This document shows, piece by piece, positions 1 through 5,291 of a DNA stretch of 6,905 nucleotides. The notes beneath the pieces are model-generated. The model was given only the letters and a program-made list of their open reading frames with translations. It was not told the origin of the DNA and ran no database searches. The DNA is taken from the NCBI GenBank assembly GCA_937996825.1, contig CALKUJ010000234.1, positions 1 to 6,905 of the forward strand. The letters are read 5' to 3'. The position numbers were made by a program, and so were the translations under genes. This DNA comes from an uncultured Polynucleobacter sp. GTDB taxonomy: Bacteria > Pseudomonadota > Gammaproteobacteria > Burkholderiales > Burkholderiaceae. Position 1 is the stretch's first letter. Every line of letters starts with the position of its first letter.

Positions 1-104
1 GCATCTACAAGGCGGTGGCCCGCCAAGTGGCTGTGAAGATTGCTGCGAAAGCCAAGGACTTTTCTAGCAAGTTCCCAAGCATCAAGATCTCAAAAGAGAC
101 TTGA
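1..104 (+). CDS. 3' end of an unidentified gene (partial)
   Basis: The reading frame beginning at base 3 is open from the window edge and encodes 33 residues before a TGA stop at 102-104. The tail is lysine- and alanine-rich (…KAVARQVAVKIAAKAK…FPSIKISKET) and looks like an amphipathic, basic C-terminal helix followed by a short polar end. The other two plus-strand frames hit stops within this stretch, which supports this one. I do not recognise the family, and 33 residues are too few to assign a function. The gene converges on the large repeat-protein gene, with only 19 bases between the two stop codons. Its stop codon lies in the right arm of a long hairpin. Confidence 0.6.
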   Translation, partial: IYKAVARQVAVKIAAKAKDFSSKFPSIKISKET

Positions 105-109
105 TGCTT
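77..109. terminator. Strong hairpin between convergent genes, possible bidirectional terminator
   Basis: The arms AAGCATCAAG(A)TCTC and GAGACTTGATGCTT pair over 14 bp with one bulged A (position 87) around an AAAA loop (92-95). The right arm contains the TGA of the plus-strand gene. The hairpin also lies 15 bases beyond the TAA of the minus-strand repeat gene, so it could end transcripts from both sides. Neither strand has a clear T-run after the stem, so it is not a textbook intrinsic terminator. It could instead block RNA decay or limit read-through. The pairing is seen directly; the role is inferred. Confidence 0.45.
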
Positions 110-123
110 CCAGGCCGTATGGC

Positions 124-3100
124 TTATGGTGTTGGATAGGGGTTGATGCGGCGGTTGTTGAGGGTGAGCGTTTGCACTTGGGCGCTGGTCAACGCGCTGA
201 ATTGCGTTGAACTCAAACTGTTCAGTTGCGCTTGTGTCAAGGCTTTCAGCTGCGTGTCTGTCAATGCGCGCACATCTGTGGTCTCCAACGCCCGTACTTG
301 AGCTGTCGTGAGAGCTGCAATTTGAGAGTTGCGCAGCATCACTACTTGGTTGGACGTCAAGGCTTGAATGCTGTCTGTCGACAATGCAGACACTTGGCTG
401 CTCGAGAGTGCGTTGATTTGTGTGGCTGTCATGGCTGCCACATCGTTGCTTTCAAGCGCCTCGATCTGAGAGGTGCTCAGTGCTTGGATTTGTGTTTCGC
501 CCAGTGCTGCTACTTGTTGTGAAGTCAATGCCGCAATGTGGGCCGTATCGATGCTTGCGACGGCAGCAGTGCTCAACCCTTTGATGCCTTGCGTGCTGAT
601 GGCTTGCAGCTGAGATGTGACCTCTAAGCTGTTGATTTGATCTGCCGTCATGGCCTGTGCTTGCGTGCTTGTCAATGCATTGATCTGCGTTGTGTTCAAG
701 TTTTGCAATTGATCCGTGGTCAAGCTCTCAACCGCATCGGCGCTCAGTGCCGCAATTTGTGTGGCTTTCAACTGACTCAGCTGGGTAGATGTCAGGGCCT
801 GCACTTGCGTTGTCGATAAGCTGCTCACATTCAATGCTTTGATTTGATCTGTGGTGAGACTCGTGACTTGTGCCGTTTGCAGTGCTTGCACCTGCGTTGC
901 GGTGAGTGCGGCCACTTGGCTAGATGAGAGCAAATTGACCTTGTCGGTGTTCAATGCTTGAATGTTCGAGGTGCTGATGACGGTGATGTCGTTGTCGAGG
1001 GCTTTGAGTTTGGACTCGCTCAAGCTGTTGAGTTGCGTACTGGTGAGCGCTTGAACCTGTTGGGTTGTCAATGCGTTGATTTGATCCTCATCCAAACTGG
1101 CCAATCGTGCGGTGGATAAGCTGTTCACCACCTCTGTGCTCAATGCTTGCACTTGTGCCGTGCTCATCAGCCACAGTTGTGTGTTGGACAAGCCGTTGAC
1201 TTGGCCGGTCGTAAGTGTGCTGACACCTGAGGTTTGCAATGCTTTGAGCTGATGCTCGTTGAGTTTTTGCAACTGTGAAGAGGTGAGTGCGCTGACTTGT
1301 GTCGAGCTCAGAGCGTTGATGTGTGAACTGCTCATTGCTATCAACTGCGCATCGCTCAATTGACGTACAGCACTCGAGGTCAATGCCGTGATTTGCGTGG
1401 TTGAGAGCGTGGCTAATTTTTCTGCACCCAAGTTCATCACTTGGCTTGATGTGAGTGCATTGATTTGGGTCGTGCCCAATGATGACATCTGATCGCTGCT
1501 CAGGCTACTCACTTGATTGGTCGTGAGGCTGACGATTGTGGATGTGCTGAGTGCATTTAATTGTTCTGAGGTCAAGGCCGATGCAGCGTTATCCATCAAG
1601 ATGCTCACTTGGCCTGTCGTGAGTGCTGCAATGCCGCTGCTTGCCAGTGCTTGTACTTGGCTTGAACTGAGTTGACTCAGTTGCGTGGTTGACAGTGCTT
1701 TGACTTGGCTGCTGGTCAGTGCATTGATTTGTGCTGTCGTCAAAGTTTGCACTTGGTTGCTGTTCAATGCAGTGACAGTTGCGGTGCTGAGGGTGCTCAG
1801 GTCAGCAGCATCAATGCTTTGCAGTTGTGAACTTGTCAATTGATTGATCTGCGCTGTTGTCAATTGTTGAACTTGGCTAGAGGTCAGCGCTTGAAGTTGT
1901 GCAGTGTTCAAGCCTGACAGCGCCGCTGTGTTGAGCTTGCTCAATGCTTCGCCGCTGAGTGCTTGGACTTGTTCTGTCTTGAGTCCAGAGAGTTGTGTCG
2001 ATGACAATGCTGCCGCTTGTGCCGTGTTCAAGTTAGCCACTTGCGTGTTGGATAAGTTTTGAACTTGCGTGCTGGTGAGTGCGCTGACTTGGCTGGTTGA
2101 CAAGGCCTTGAACTGTGCCAGTGACAGTGCTGCCACTTGGTTTTCACTGAGTTTGGCGATTTGTTCAGAATTCAACGCCTTCAAGCTTGCCACGCTCAAG
2201 CCTGTGACGTCGCTGGCATCTATGCCTTGTATTTGAGTGACTTGCAAGCTGTTGAGTTGATCGGTGGTCAATGCTTTGACTTGCAAGGCTGTCAATGCTT
2301 GCATCTGTGTCGATGTCAAACCGCTGAGTTGCTGTGTGCTCAAGGTGGCAAGTGTGCTGACGGACAGGTCTTTGACTTGCGTCGCAGTTAAACCACTCAA
2401 GGCTGCGGAGGTAAGGGCGCGCACTTGAGAGGACGACAGGGCTGCCAAATTCTTGGCAGATAGGTTTTGCACCTGACTTGATGTCAAGCTATTGAGTTGT
2501 GAAGTTGAGAGTGATTTGAGTTGCAAGGCGGACAAGCGTCCCAACTGCGAAGCTGATAGGTCGTCAATTTTGTTTGTATTGAGCAACTTCAAGGTGTTGA
2601 TGCTCAAGGCAGCGATGTCACTATCGTCTAGTGCTCGCAACTGTACGGCTTCCAAGCTGTTGATCTGCGCGGTGGTCATGGCGTTCACTTGCTGAACCGA
2701 CAGCGCTTGAATTTGTGCGGTGCTCAACTGAGCGAGTTGCGCGGTTTCTAAAGTCTTCACTACATTGATTGGCAATGCAGCAATTTGTTTCACAGTTAAA
2801 GCGCTCACACCAGACGTGCCCAACGCGATGGCTTGGGTTGAACTGAGGGTGCTGATTTGATTGGCGGTGAGCCCTTGAATTTGTTCGCTGCCGAGCTTGC
2901 TGATTTGCGATGTCGTCAAGGCTTTGATTTGTGTGGGGGTCAACGCCGCAATTTGTCCGCTGGTGAGATTGCTTACCTGTGAGTCGTTCAGCGATTGCAA
3001 TTCTGTTGCGTTGATGGCCGCAAAGTCTTTTGCCTCAATGGCTTGCAATTTGTAGGCATTGAGTCCATTGAGTTGTTGGTAGGTCAAACCTTTGGCTTGG

Positions 3101-3858
3101 TCTACCGTGAAGTTGGTGATTTGCTCTGCGCTGAGAAGATCGAGTTTGGACGCGGTCAGACCTGCAATCGCGCTGCTGGTAAGTGCGGTCAGCTGAACAT
3201 CAGACAAATACAAGTGGTTGGAGTCGAACAATGCGGATGCTTGTGCCGTGCTCAATGCTGCAACTTGTGCCTTCGACAGGCTTGCGATTTTTTCATCCAA
3301 GGCTTTGACATCATCTCCCATGGCTGTGATTTGCACAGGTGTCATGAATGTCAGCTGCGTTTCCGTCAACGCTGCGGCTTGGGCGGATGTCAGTGCCGTC
3401 ACTTGCGTGGGGCTCATGGCCGCAATCCATGGGCGTCCCATGGTGTTGATTTGATCGGTGGTCAAAGTCGCAATTTGCTGCGTAGAAAACTCTTTGATTT
3501 GTGTCGCATTCAAGGCATTGATTTGGCTTGAATTCAATGCTTGTAGTTGTTCCGTTCCTAATGCTTTGACTTGTGCTGGCTTGAGTGCTGTGATTTGTGT
3601 GGGCGTGAGGTTGGCGAGTTGTGCCGTACTCAGGTTGTTGATTTGTGCTGTGGAAATCGCTTGAATTTGGGCAACGGTTAAACCTGAGATGGCCGTGGTG
3701 GCAATGTCCGCAATTTGGGTGCTGCTCATCGAACTGATTTGAGACACGCTCAGGCTTGCCAGCTGTGCAGGCTCTTTCAACTCGCTGATAGTGATAGCCG
3801 TCAACGGGATAGACCGGTCGACAGTTTGCGCAAGCGTTGTGGTGGTAATCGAGGACAT
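124..3858 (-). CDS. Giant octapeptide-repeat protein, function unknown
   Basis: This gene encodes 1,244 residues, nearly all of them tandem octads with the consensus L-[TS]-[STA]-[STA]-Q-[VIL]-[QNKS]-[AS]. A short lead (about residues 1-27, Ser/Thr-rich, no hydrophobic core) precedes roughly 150 units, and the protein ends with a non-repeat tail, LNNRRINPYPTP. There is no signal peptide, membrane segment or cysteine, and aromatic residues are very few (Trp at about 144 and 896). I chose the ATG at 3858 over an in-frame TTG at 3873 because GGAAAGG sits 6 bases before the ATG and overlaps the TTG. Ser/Thr at position 2 with Gln at position 5 resembles a helix N-capping box, so a solenoid of very short helices is one possible fold (inference). 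The periodicity is neither the RTX nonapeptide nor the pentapeptide repeat. A surface, adhesive or scaffold role is conceivable, but nothing in the sequence proves it. A sigma-54-like promoter lies upstream. Confidence 0.9.
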   Translation of the reverse strand: MSSITTTTLAQTVDRSIPLTAITISELKEPAQLASLSVSQISSMSSTQIADIATTAISGLTVAQIQAISTAQINNLSTAQLANLTPTQITALKPAQVKALGTEQLQALNSSQINALNATQIKEFSTQQIATLTTDQINTMGRPWIAAMSPTQVTALTSAQAAALTETQLTFMTPVQITAMGDDVKALDEKIASLSKAQVAALSTAQASALFDSNHLYLSDVQLTALTSSAIAGLTASKLDLLSAEQITNFTVDQAKGLTYQQLNGLNAYKLQAIEAKDFAAINATELQSLNDSQVSNLTSGQIAALTPTQIKALTTSQISKLGSEQIQGLTANQISTLSSTQAIALGTSGVSALTVKQIAALPINVVKTLETAQLAQLSTAQIQALSVQQVNAMTTAQINSLEAVQLRALDDSDIAALSINTLKLLNTNKIDDLSASQLGRLSALQLKSLSTSQLNSLTSSQVQNLSAKNLAALSSSQVRALTSAALSGLTATQVKDLSVSTLATLSTQQLSGLTSTQMQALTALQVKALTTDQLNSLQVTQIQGIDASDVTGLSVASLKALNSEQIAKLSENQVAALSLAQFKALSTSQVSALTSTQVQNLSNTQVANLNTAQAAALSSTQLSGLKTEQVQALSGEALSKLNTAALSGLNTAQLQALTSSQVQQLTTAQINQLTSSQLQSIDAADLSTLSTATVTALNSNQVQTLTTAQINALTSSQVKALSTTQLSQLSSSQVQALASSGIAALTTGQVSILMDNAASALTSEQLNALSTSTIVSLTTNQVSSLSSDQMSSLGTTQINALTSSQVMNLGAEKLATLSTTQITALTSSAVRQLSDAQLIAMSSSHINALSSTQVSALTSSQLQKLNEHQLKALQTSGVSTLTTGQVNGLSNTQLWLMSTAQVQALSTEVVNSLSTARLASLDEDQINALTTQQVQALTSTQLNSLSESKLKALDNDITVISTSNIQALNTDKVNLLSSSQVAALTATQVQALQTAQVTSLTTDQIKALNVSSLSTTQVQALTSTQLSQLKATQIAALSADAVESLTTDQLQNLNTTQINALTSTQAQAMTADQINSLEVTSQLQAISTQGIKGLSTAAVASIDTAHIAALTSQQVAALGETQIQALSTSQIEALESNDVAAMTATQINALSSSQVSALSTDSIQALTSNQVVMLRNSQIAALTTAQVRALETTDVRALTDTQLKALTQAQLNSLSSTQFSALTSAQVQTLTLNNRRINPYPTP
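166..3753 (-). repeat. About 150 tandem coding repeats of 24 bp (octapeptide)
   Basis: Anchoring each unit on its leading Leu (sometimes Ile, Met or Phe) gives 150 consecutive units from residue 36 to 1231. All but five are exactly 8 residues. The exceptions are two 7-residue units at 180-194, one 7-residue unit at 954-961, one 5-residue unit at 1009-1014 and one 9-residue unit at 1078-1087. Between residues 194 and 954 the register holds for 95 units without a slip. At the DNA level the units differ widely by synonymous codons, so this is not a fresh minisatellite. Position 1 (Leu) and position 6 (Val/Ile/Leu) are the hydrophobic pair, and position 5 is mostly Gln. Confidence 0.93.
601..3039 (-). 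repeat. Higher-order repeat: six blocks of 17 octads (136 residues, 408 bp)
   Basis: Six successive blocks align without gaps, except for the length-variant octads in the last: 2632-3039, 2224-2631, 1816-2223, 1408-1815, 1000-1407 and 601-999. Diagnostic unit positions recur. Unit 1 is acidic in five of six (IEAKD, LDDSD, IDASD, IDAAD, LDND). Unit 2 never has Gln at position 5 (E, T, S, T, A, N). Unit 3 begins LN in five of six. Unit 12 never has Gln5 (V, T, A, T, V, A). Unit 16 carries Asn at position 7 in five of six (INS/LNS/INQ). By contrast units 5, 6, 7, 9, 11, 14, 15 and 16 have Gln5 in all 48 cases. Flanking octads keep parts of the pattern, such as missing Gln5 in units 1-2 of the next block. 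Growth by duplication of a 17-octad segment is the simplest explanation. Confidence 0.82.
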
Positions 3859-3864
3859 TTGTTG

Positions 3865-3871
3865 CCTTTCC
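3865..3871 (-). promoter_or_regulatory. Ribosome binding site that sets the repeat-protein start
   Basis: On the minus strand GGAAAGG is followed by CAACAA and then ATG, a 6-base spacer. This favours the ATG at 3858 over the in-frame TTG at 3873, which overlaps the site and has no comparable purine run upstream. Confidence 0.75.
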
Positions 3872-3889
3872 AATAATCACAGCCTTTCA

Positions 3890-3905
3890 TGCAAGAAATG
3901 CGCCA
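3890..3905 (-). promoter_or_regulatory. Candidate sigma-54 (RpoN) -24/-12 promoter for the repeat protein
   Basis: The minus strand reads TGGCGCATTTCTTGCA. Compared with the known sigma-54 consensus TGGCACG-N4-TTGCW, it keeps TGGC, the C at position 6 and TTGCA. The invariant GG and GC doublets are separated by exactly 10 bases. It differs at A5 to G and G7 to A. The predicted start of transcription, about 12 bases beyond the GC, falls near 3879. That gives a leader of about 21 bases which just accommodates the ribosome binding site. No convincing sigma-70 promoter was seen on this strand. Sigma-54 promoters need an enhancer-binding activator upstream, and a perfect palindrome lies near -95. 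Confidence 0.6.
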
Positions 3906-3944
3906 TATTTAATTTGATAACTTAAGGGTTCATTTTTGAGGTTG

Positions 3945-3964
3945 ATGCATTTGTGTGAATGCGT
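3945..3964. repeat. Short inverted repeat in the divergent intergenic region
   Basis: ATGCATT and AATGCGT pair around TGTGTG (GCATT/AATGC perfect, with one G-T wobble outside) and are followed on the plus strand by five T residues. It could be a weak terminator for transcripts antisense to the repeat gene, or half of a regulator-binding region about 75 bases upstream of the predicted sigma-54 start. It is short and AT-rich, so chance is a real alternative. Confidence 0.25.
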
Positions 3965-3968
3965 TTTT

Positions 3969-3980
3969 GACAAATTTGTC
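3969..3980. promoter_or_regulatory. Perfect 12-bp palindrome GACAAATTTGTC, candidate operator or activator site
   Basis: The site is a perfect dyad between two divergent genes. It is centred about 95 bases upstream of the predicted sigma-54 transcription start, within the usual range for enhancer-binding-protein sites. It also lies 12 bases before the first ATG of the DUF3305 gene and overlaps a TTGACA hexamer (3967-3972), so it could equally control the plus-strand genes. I do not recognise the regulator. Confidence 0.4.
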
Positions 3981-3991
3981 GTAAAACCGTC

Positions 3992-4612
3992 ATGTCTTGT
4001 CAGCCGCTACCATCAGCGCCCATGAACCACCGTCCTAGTCTTCAAGTTGCTGTCGTCATGCGTCGCGAGCGTGTGCCGGGTGACATGAGCCGTTGGCAGC
4101 CATGGCGCTGGGTGTTGCACGATGTGACGGGGCATGACTTGCTGCCGCACGCCGAGCACTTTGGCACCGAGCCACGCTGCTTGCGCCAAACCGACGACGA
4201 GCAAATTTGGTTGCACCCAGGCTTCAAGGTTGAGTTGTTCCGCGACGATGCCGAGGGCTATTACCTCAACGCGGCCTCGCCTGCGCCGTGCTGGTTTGTG
4301 TTGTGGCGCATGGAAGAAGAGCCAAGCGTTGGTGATGAGGTGATGGCGGTGCCCGCGATGGTGAGCCTGAGCTACCACGACGCAGGCCGCTGGTTGGATG
4401 CCCAAGAACATGTGGACCAAGTGCCCGCACCGCCTGAGGTGGTGGCATGGATGACGGAATTCATGGAGCAGCATTTGGTGGTCGAAGCCAAACGCCGCAA
4501 ACGACCCGACAGCTTCCGTCCTTTGCAAGACCGCTTTGGCAACCCCGCATCGGTCAGTACCGAAAAGATACGCGGTGGTGGCCCCAACCATGGAGGCGGC
4601 CATGGCCAATGA
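3992..4612 (+). CDS. DUF3305 domain-containing protein
   Basis: The 206-residue product matches what I know of the DUF3305 family: a start near VAVVMRRERVP (19-29), a tryptophan-rich segment RWQPWRWVLHDV (34-45), and the ending of the core at FKVELFRDDAEGYYLN (78 on) and CWFVLWRMEEEP (100-111). The C-terminus is a basic, probably disordered tail with Gly/His repeats (GGGPNHGGGHGQ). It has no signal peptide or membrane segment, so it is probably cytosolic. The biochemical role is unknown. In other betaproteobacteria this family sits beside DUF3306 and often near formate dehydrogenase maturation genes (from memory), but no such enzyme gene lies in this window. Starts at 3992 and 4022 (MNHRPSL, 196 residues) are both possible; neither has a clear Shine-Dalgarno sequence. 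The stop overlaps the next gene by 11 bp. Confidence 0.82.
   Translation: MSCQPLPSAPMNHRPSLQVAVVMRRERVPGDMSRWQPWRWVLHDVTGHDLLPHAEHFGTEPRCLRQTDDEQIWLHPGFKVELFRDDAEGYYLNAASPAPCWFVLWRMEEEPSVGDEVMAVPAMVSLSYHDAGRWLDAQEHVDQVPAPPEVVAWMTEFMEQHLVVEAKRRKRPDSFRPLQDRFGNPASVSTEKIRGGGPNHGGGHGQ
4592..4596 (+). promoter_or_regulatory. Ribosome binding site of the DUF3306 gene, inside the DUF3305 gene
   Basis: GGAGG is followed by a 5-base spacer and ATG at 4602. It lies in the last codons of the upstream gene. It decides the start against the in-frame ATGs at 4536 and 4590, and it suggests translational coupling of the pair. Confidence 0.75.
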
Positions 4613-5192
4613 CGACACGCCCGCTGGTTTTTTAAGCCGTTGGTCGCGACGCAAAGCGGATGTGCGTGAAGGGCGTCCGCTAGCGGAGCCTGCGACTGAG
4701 TCGAGTGCTTCAGCATCTGGCAACCTGTCAACCCGTGTCCCCAATACCGCAGCACCTGTGGCGCATGCTGCCCAAGCCGCCACATCCAATGCGTCATCTC
4801 CCGCTCAGACACACGAGCCCACCGCCGGACCCGCGCCCACGCTGGCCGATGCACAGCAGCTCACGCCTGAGTCTGATTTCACGGGCTTCATGGCGCGTGG
4901 CGTCGCGCCCGACGTAAAGAACGCTGCCATGAAAAAGTTGTTCACCGACCCACACTTCAATGTGATGGACCGCATGGACATCTACATCGACGACTACAGC
5001 CAACCCGACCCTTTGCCCATGGCTATGCTGCGTCAAATGGCCAGCGCCAAGACCTTGAACTTGTTTGATGATGAAGAGCAGCCAGAGGCGCTCGATGTCG
5101 TTACTCAGCCTGCGCCTACCGTAGCGGTGAATGCCTCTGTGCCACCGCCAGCTGCTGAAAATTTAGACACGCCTGAGGCCGACGCCAGCTAA
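4602..5192 (+). CDS. DUF3306 domain-containing protein
   Basis: The 196-residue product has the marks of DUF3306: FLSRWSRRKADV at the N-terminus (10-21), a low-complexity Ala/Pro/Thr linker (about 25-85), then the conserved core SDFTGFMARGVAPDVKNAAM (91-110) and KLFTDPHFNVMD (112-123) with DIYIDDYSQPDP (126-137). The C-terminal 45 or so residues are acidic and Ala/Pro-rich. The protein is probably soluble and cytosolic. Function is unknown. The family is regularly the partner of DUF3305, and the 11-bp gene overlap with an internal GGAGG site argues for equal, coupled production and perhaps a physical complex (inference). A terminator-like hairpin follows 28 bases after the stop, so these two genes probably form a short operon by themselves. 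No redox enzyme or chaperone gene follows, which is unlike the richer clusters I recall for this pair. Confidence 0.85.
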   Translation: MANDDTPAGFLSRWSRRKADVREGRPLAEPATESSASASGNLSTRVPNTAAPVAHAAQAATSNASSPAQTHEPTAGPAPTLADAQQLTPESDFTGFMARGVAPDVKNAAMKKLFTDPHFNVMDRMDIYIDDYSQPDPLPMAMLRQMASAKTLNLFDDEEQPEALDVVTQPAPTVAVNASVPPPAAENLDTPEADAS

Positions 5193-5219
5193 TTTGTGCG
5201 TGAATGACTTGCACGAAGG

Positions 5220-5250
5220 GTGAGCGTACGCTCACAGTGATTGTTTTTTT
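5220..5250 (+). terminator. Probable intrinsic terminator after the DUF3305-DUF3306 pair
   Basis: GTGAGCGTACGCTCAC (5220-5235) is a perfect 16-bp palindrome that folds as a 6-bp GC-rich stem with a GTAC loop. A run of seven T residues (5244-5250) follows after 8 bases. The gap between stem and T-run is longer than ideal. The placement, 28 bases after the DUF3306 stop and before an independent gene, supports a terminator. Confidence 0.6.
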
Positions 5251-5253
5251 ATG

Positions 5254-5274
5254 AATTAAGATTAAACCTTAATT
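5254..5274. repeat. AT-rich inverted repeat upstream of the sensor kinase gene
   Basis: AATTAAG and CTTAATT are perfect 7-bp arms separated by ATTAAAC. The repeat lies 18 bases before the probable GTG start of the kinase, where a promoter or operator would be expected. No clear -35/-10 pair was found here, so the kinase promoter remains unassigned. The dyad may be a regulator site or only AT-rich coincidence. Confidence 0.35.
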
Positions 5275-5291
5275 ACTAATAAACAACCTCC

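Noticed and set aside
112..125. Small hairpin AGGCC-GTAT-GGCTT between the convergent stop codons
   Set aside because: Only five pairs including a wobble, with no T-run; too weak beside the 77-109 hairpin.
2995..3531. A 178-codon plus-strand open frame, rich in Cys, within the repeat gene
   Set aside because: It is the complement of the octad codons in another frame; Cys, Gly and Arg recur only because the opposite strand repeats every 24 bases. No ribosome binding site or recognisable domain.
166..3753. CRISPR array or non-coding satellite
   Set aside because: Units of 24 bp are contiguous with no spacers, and the whole array is one open reading frame with a conserved peptide pattern.
124..3858. 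RTX toxin/adhesin, leucine-rich repeat or Spy/CpxP (LTxxQ) protein
   Set aside because: There are no GGxGxD nonapeptides, the unit is 8 rather than 20-plus residues, and LTxxQ here is one part of a short tandem unit rather than the isolated motifs of the small periplasmic Spy/CpxP proteins, which also have signal peptides.
3859..3873. TTG start at 3873 for the repeat protein (adds MERQQ)
   Set aside because: The GGAAAGG ribosome binding site overlaps these codons and is correctly spaced for the ATG at 3858.
3311..3880. A 189-codon minus-strand open frame overlapping the start of the repeat gene
   Set aside because: It is an out-of-frame reading of the same repeat DNA; its His/Asn-rich content mirrors the octad codons, and the real frame has the ribosome binding site and the long array.
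3967..3995. Sigma-70 promoter for the DUF3305 gene built on TTGACA at 3967-3972
   Set aside because: The hexamer is a perfect -35, but at 16-18 bases downstream there is no -10-like sequence, and the position would fall inside the start codon.
4013..4789. A 258-codon minus-strand open frame
   Set aside because: It lies antisense to the DUF3305 and DUF3306 genes, whose conserved motifs are clear on the plus strand.
5219..5232. GG-N10-GC spacing on the plus strand, as a second sigma-54 promoter
   Set aside because: The flanking bases do not match TGGCAC or TTGC; the doublets come from the terminator palindrome.
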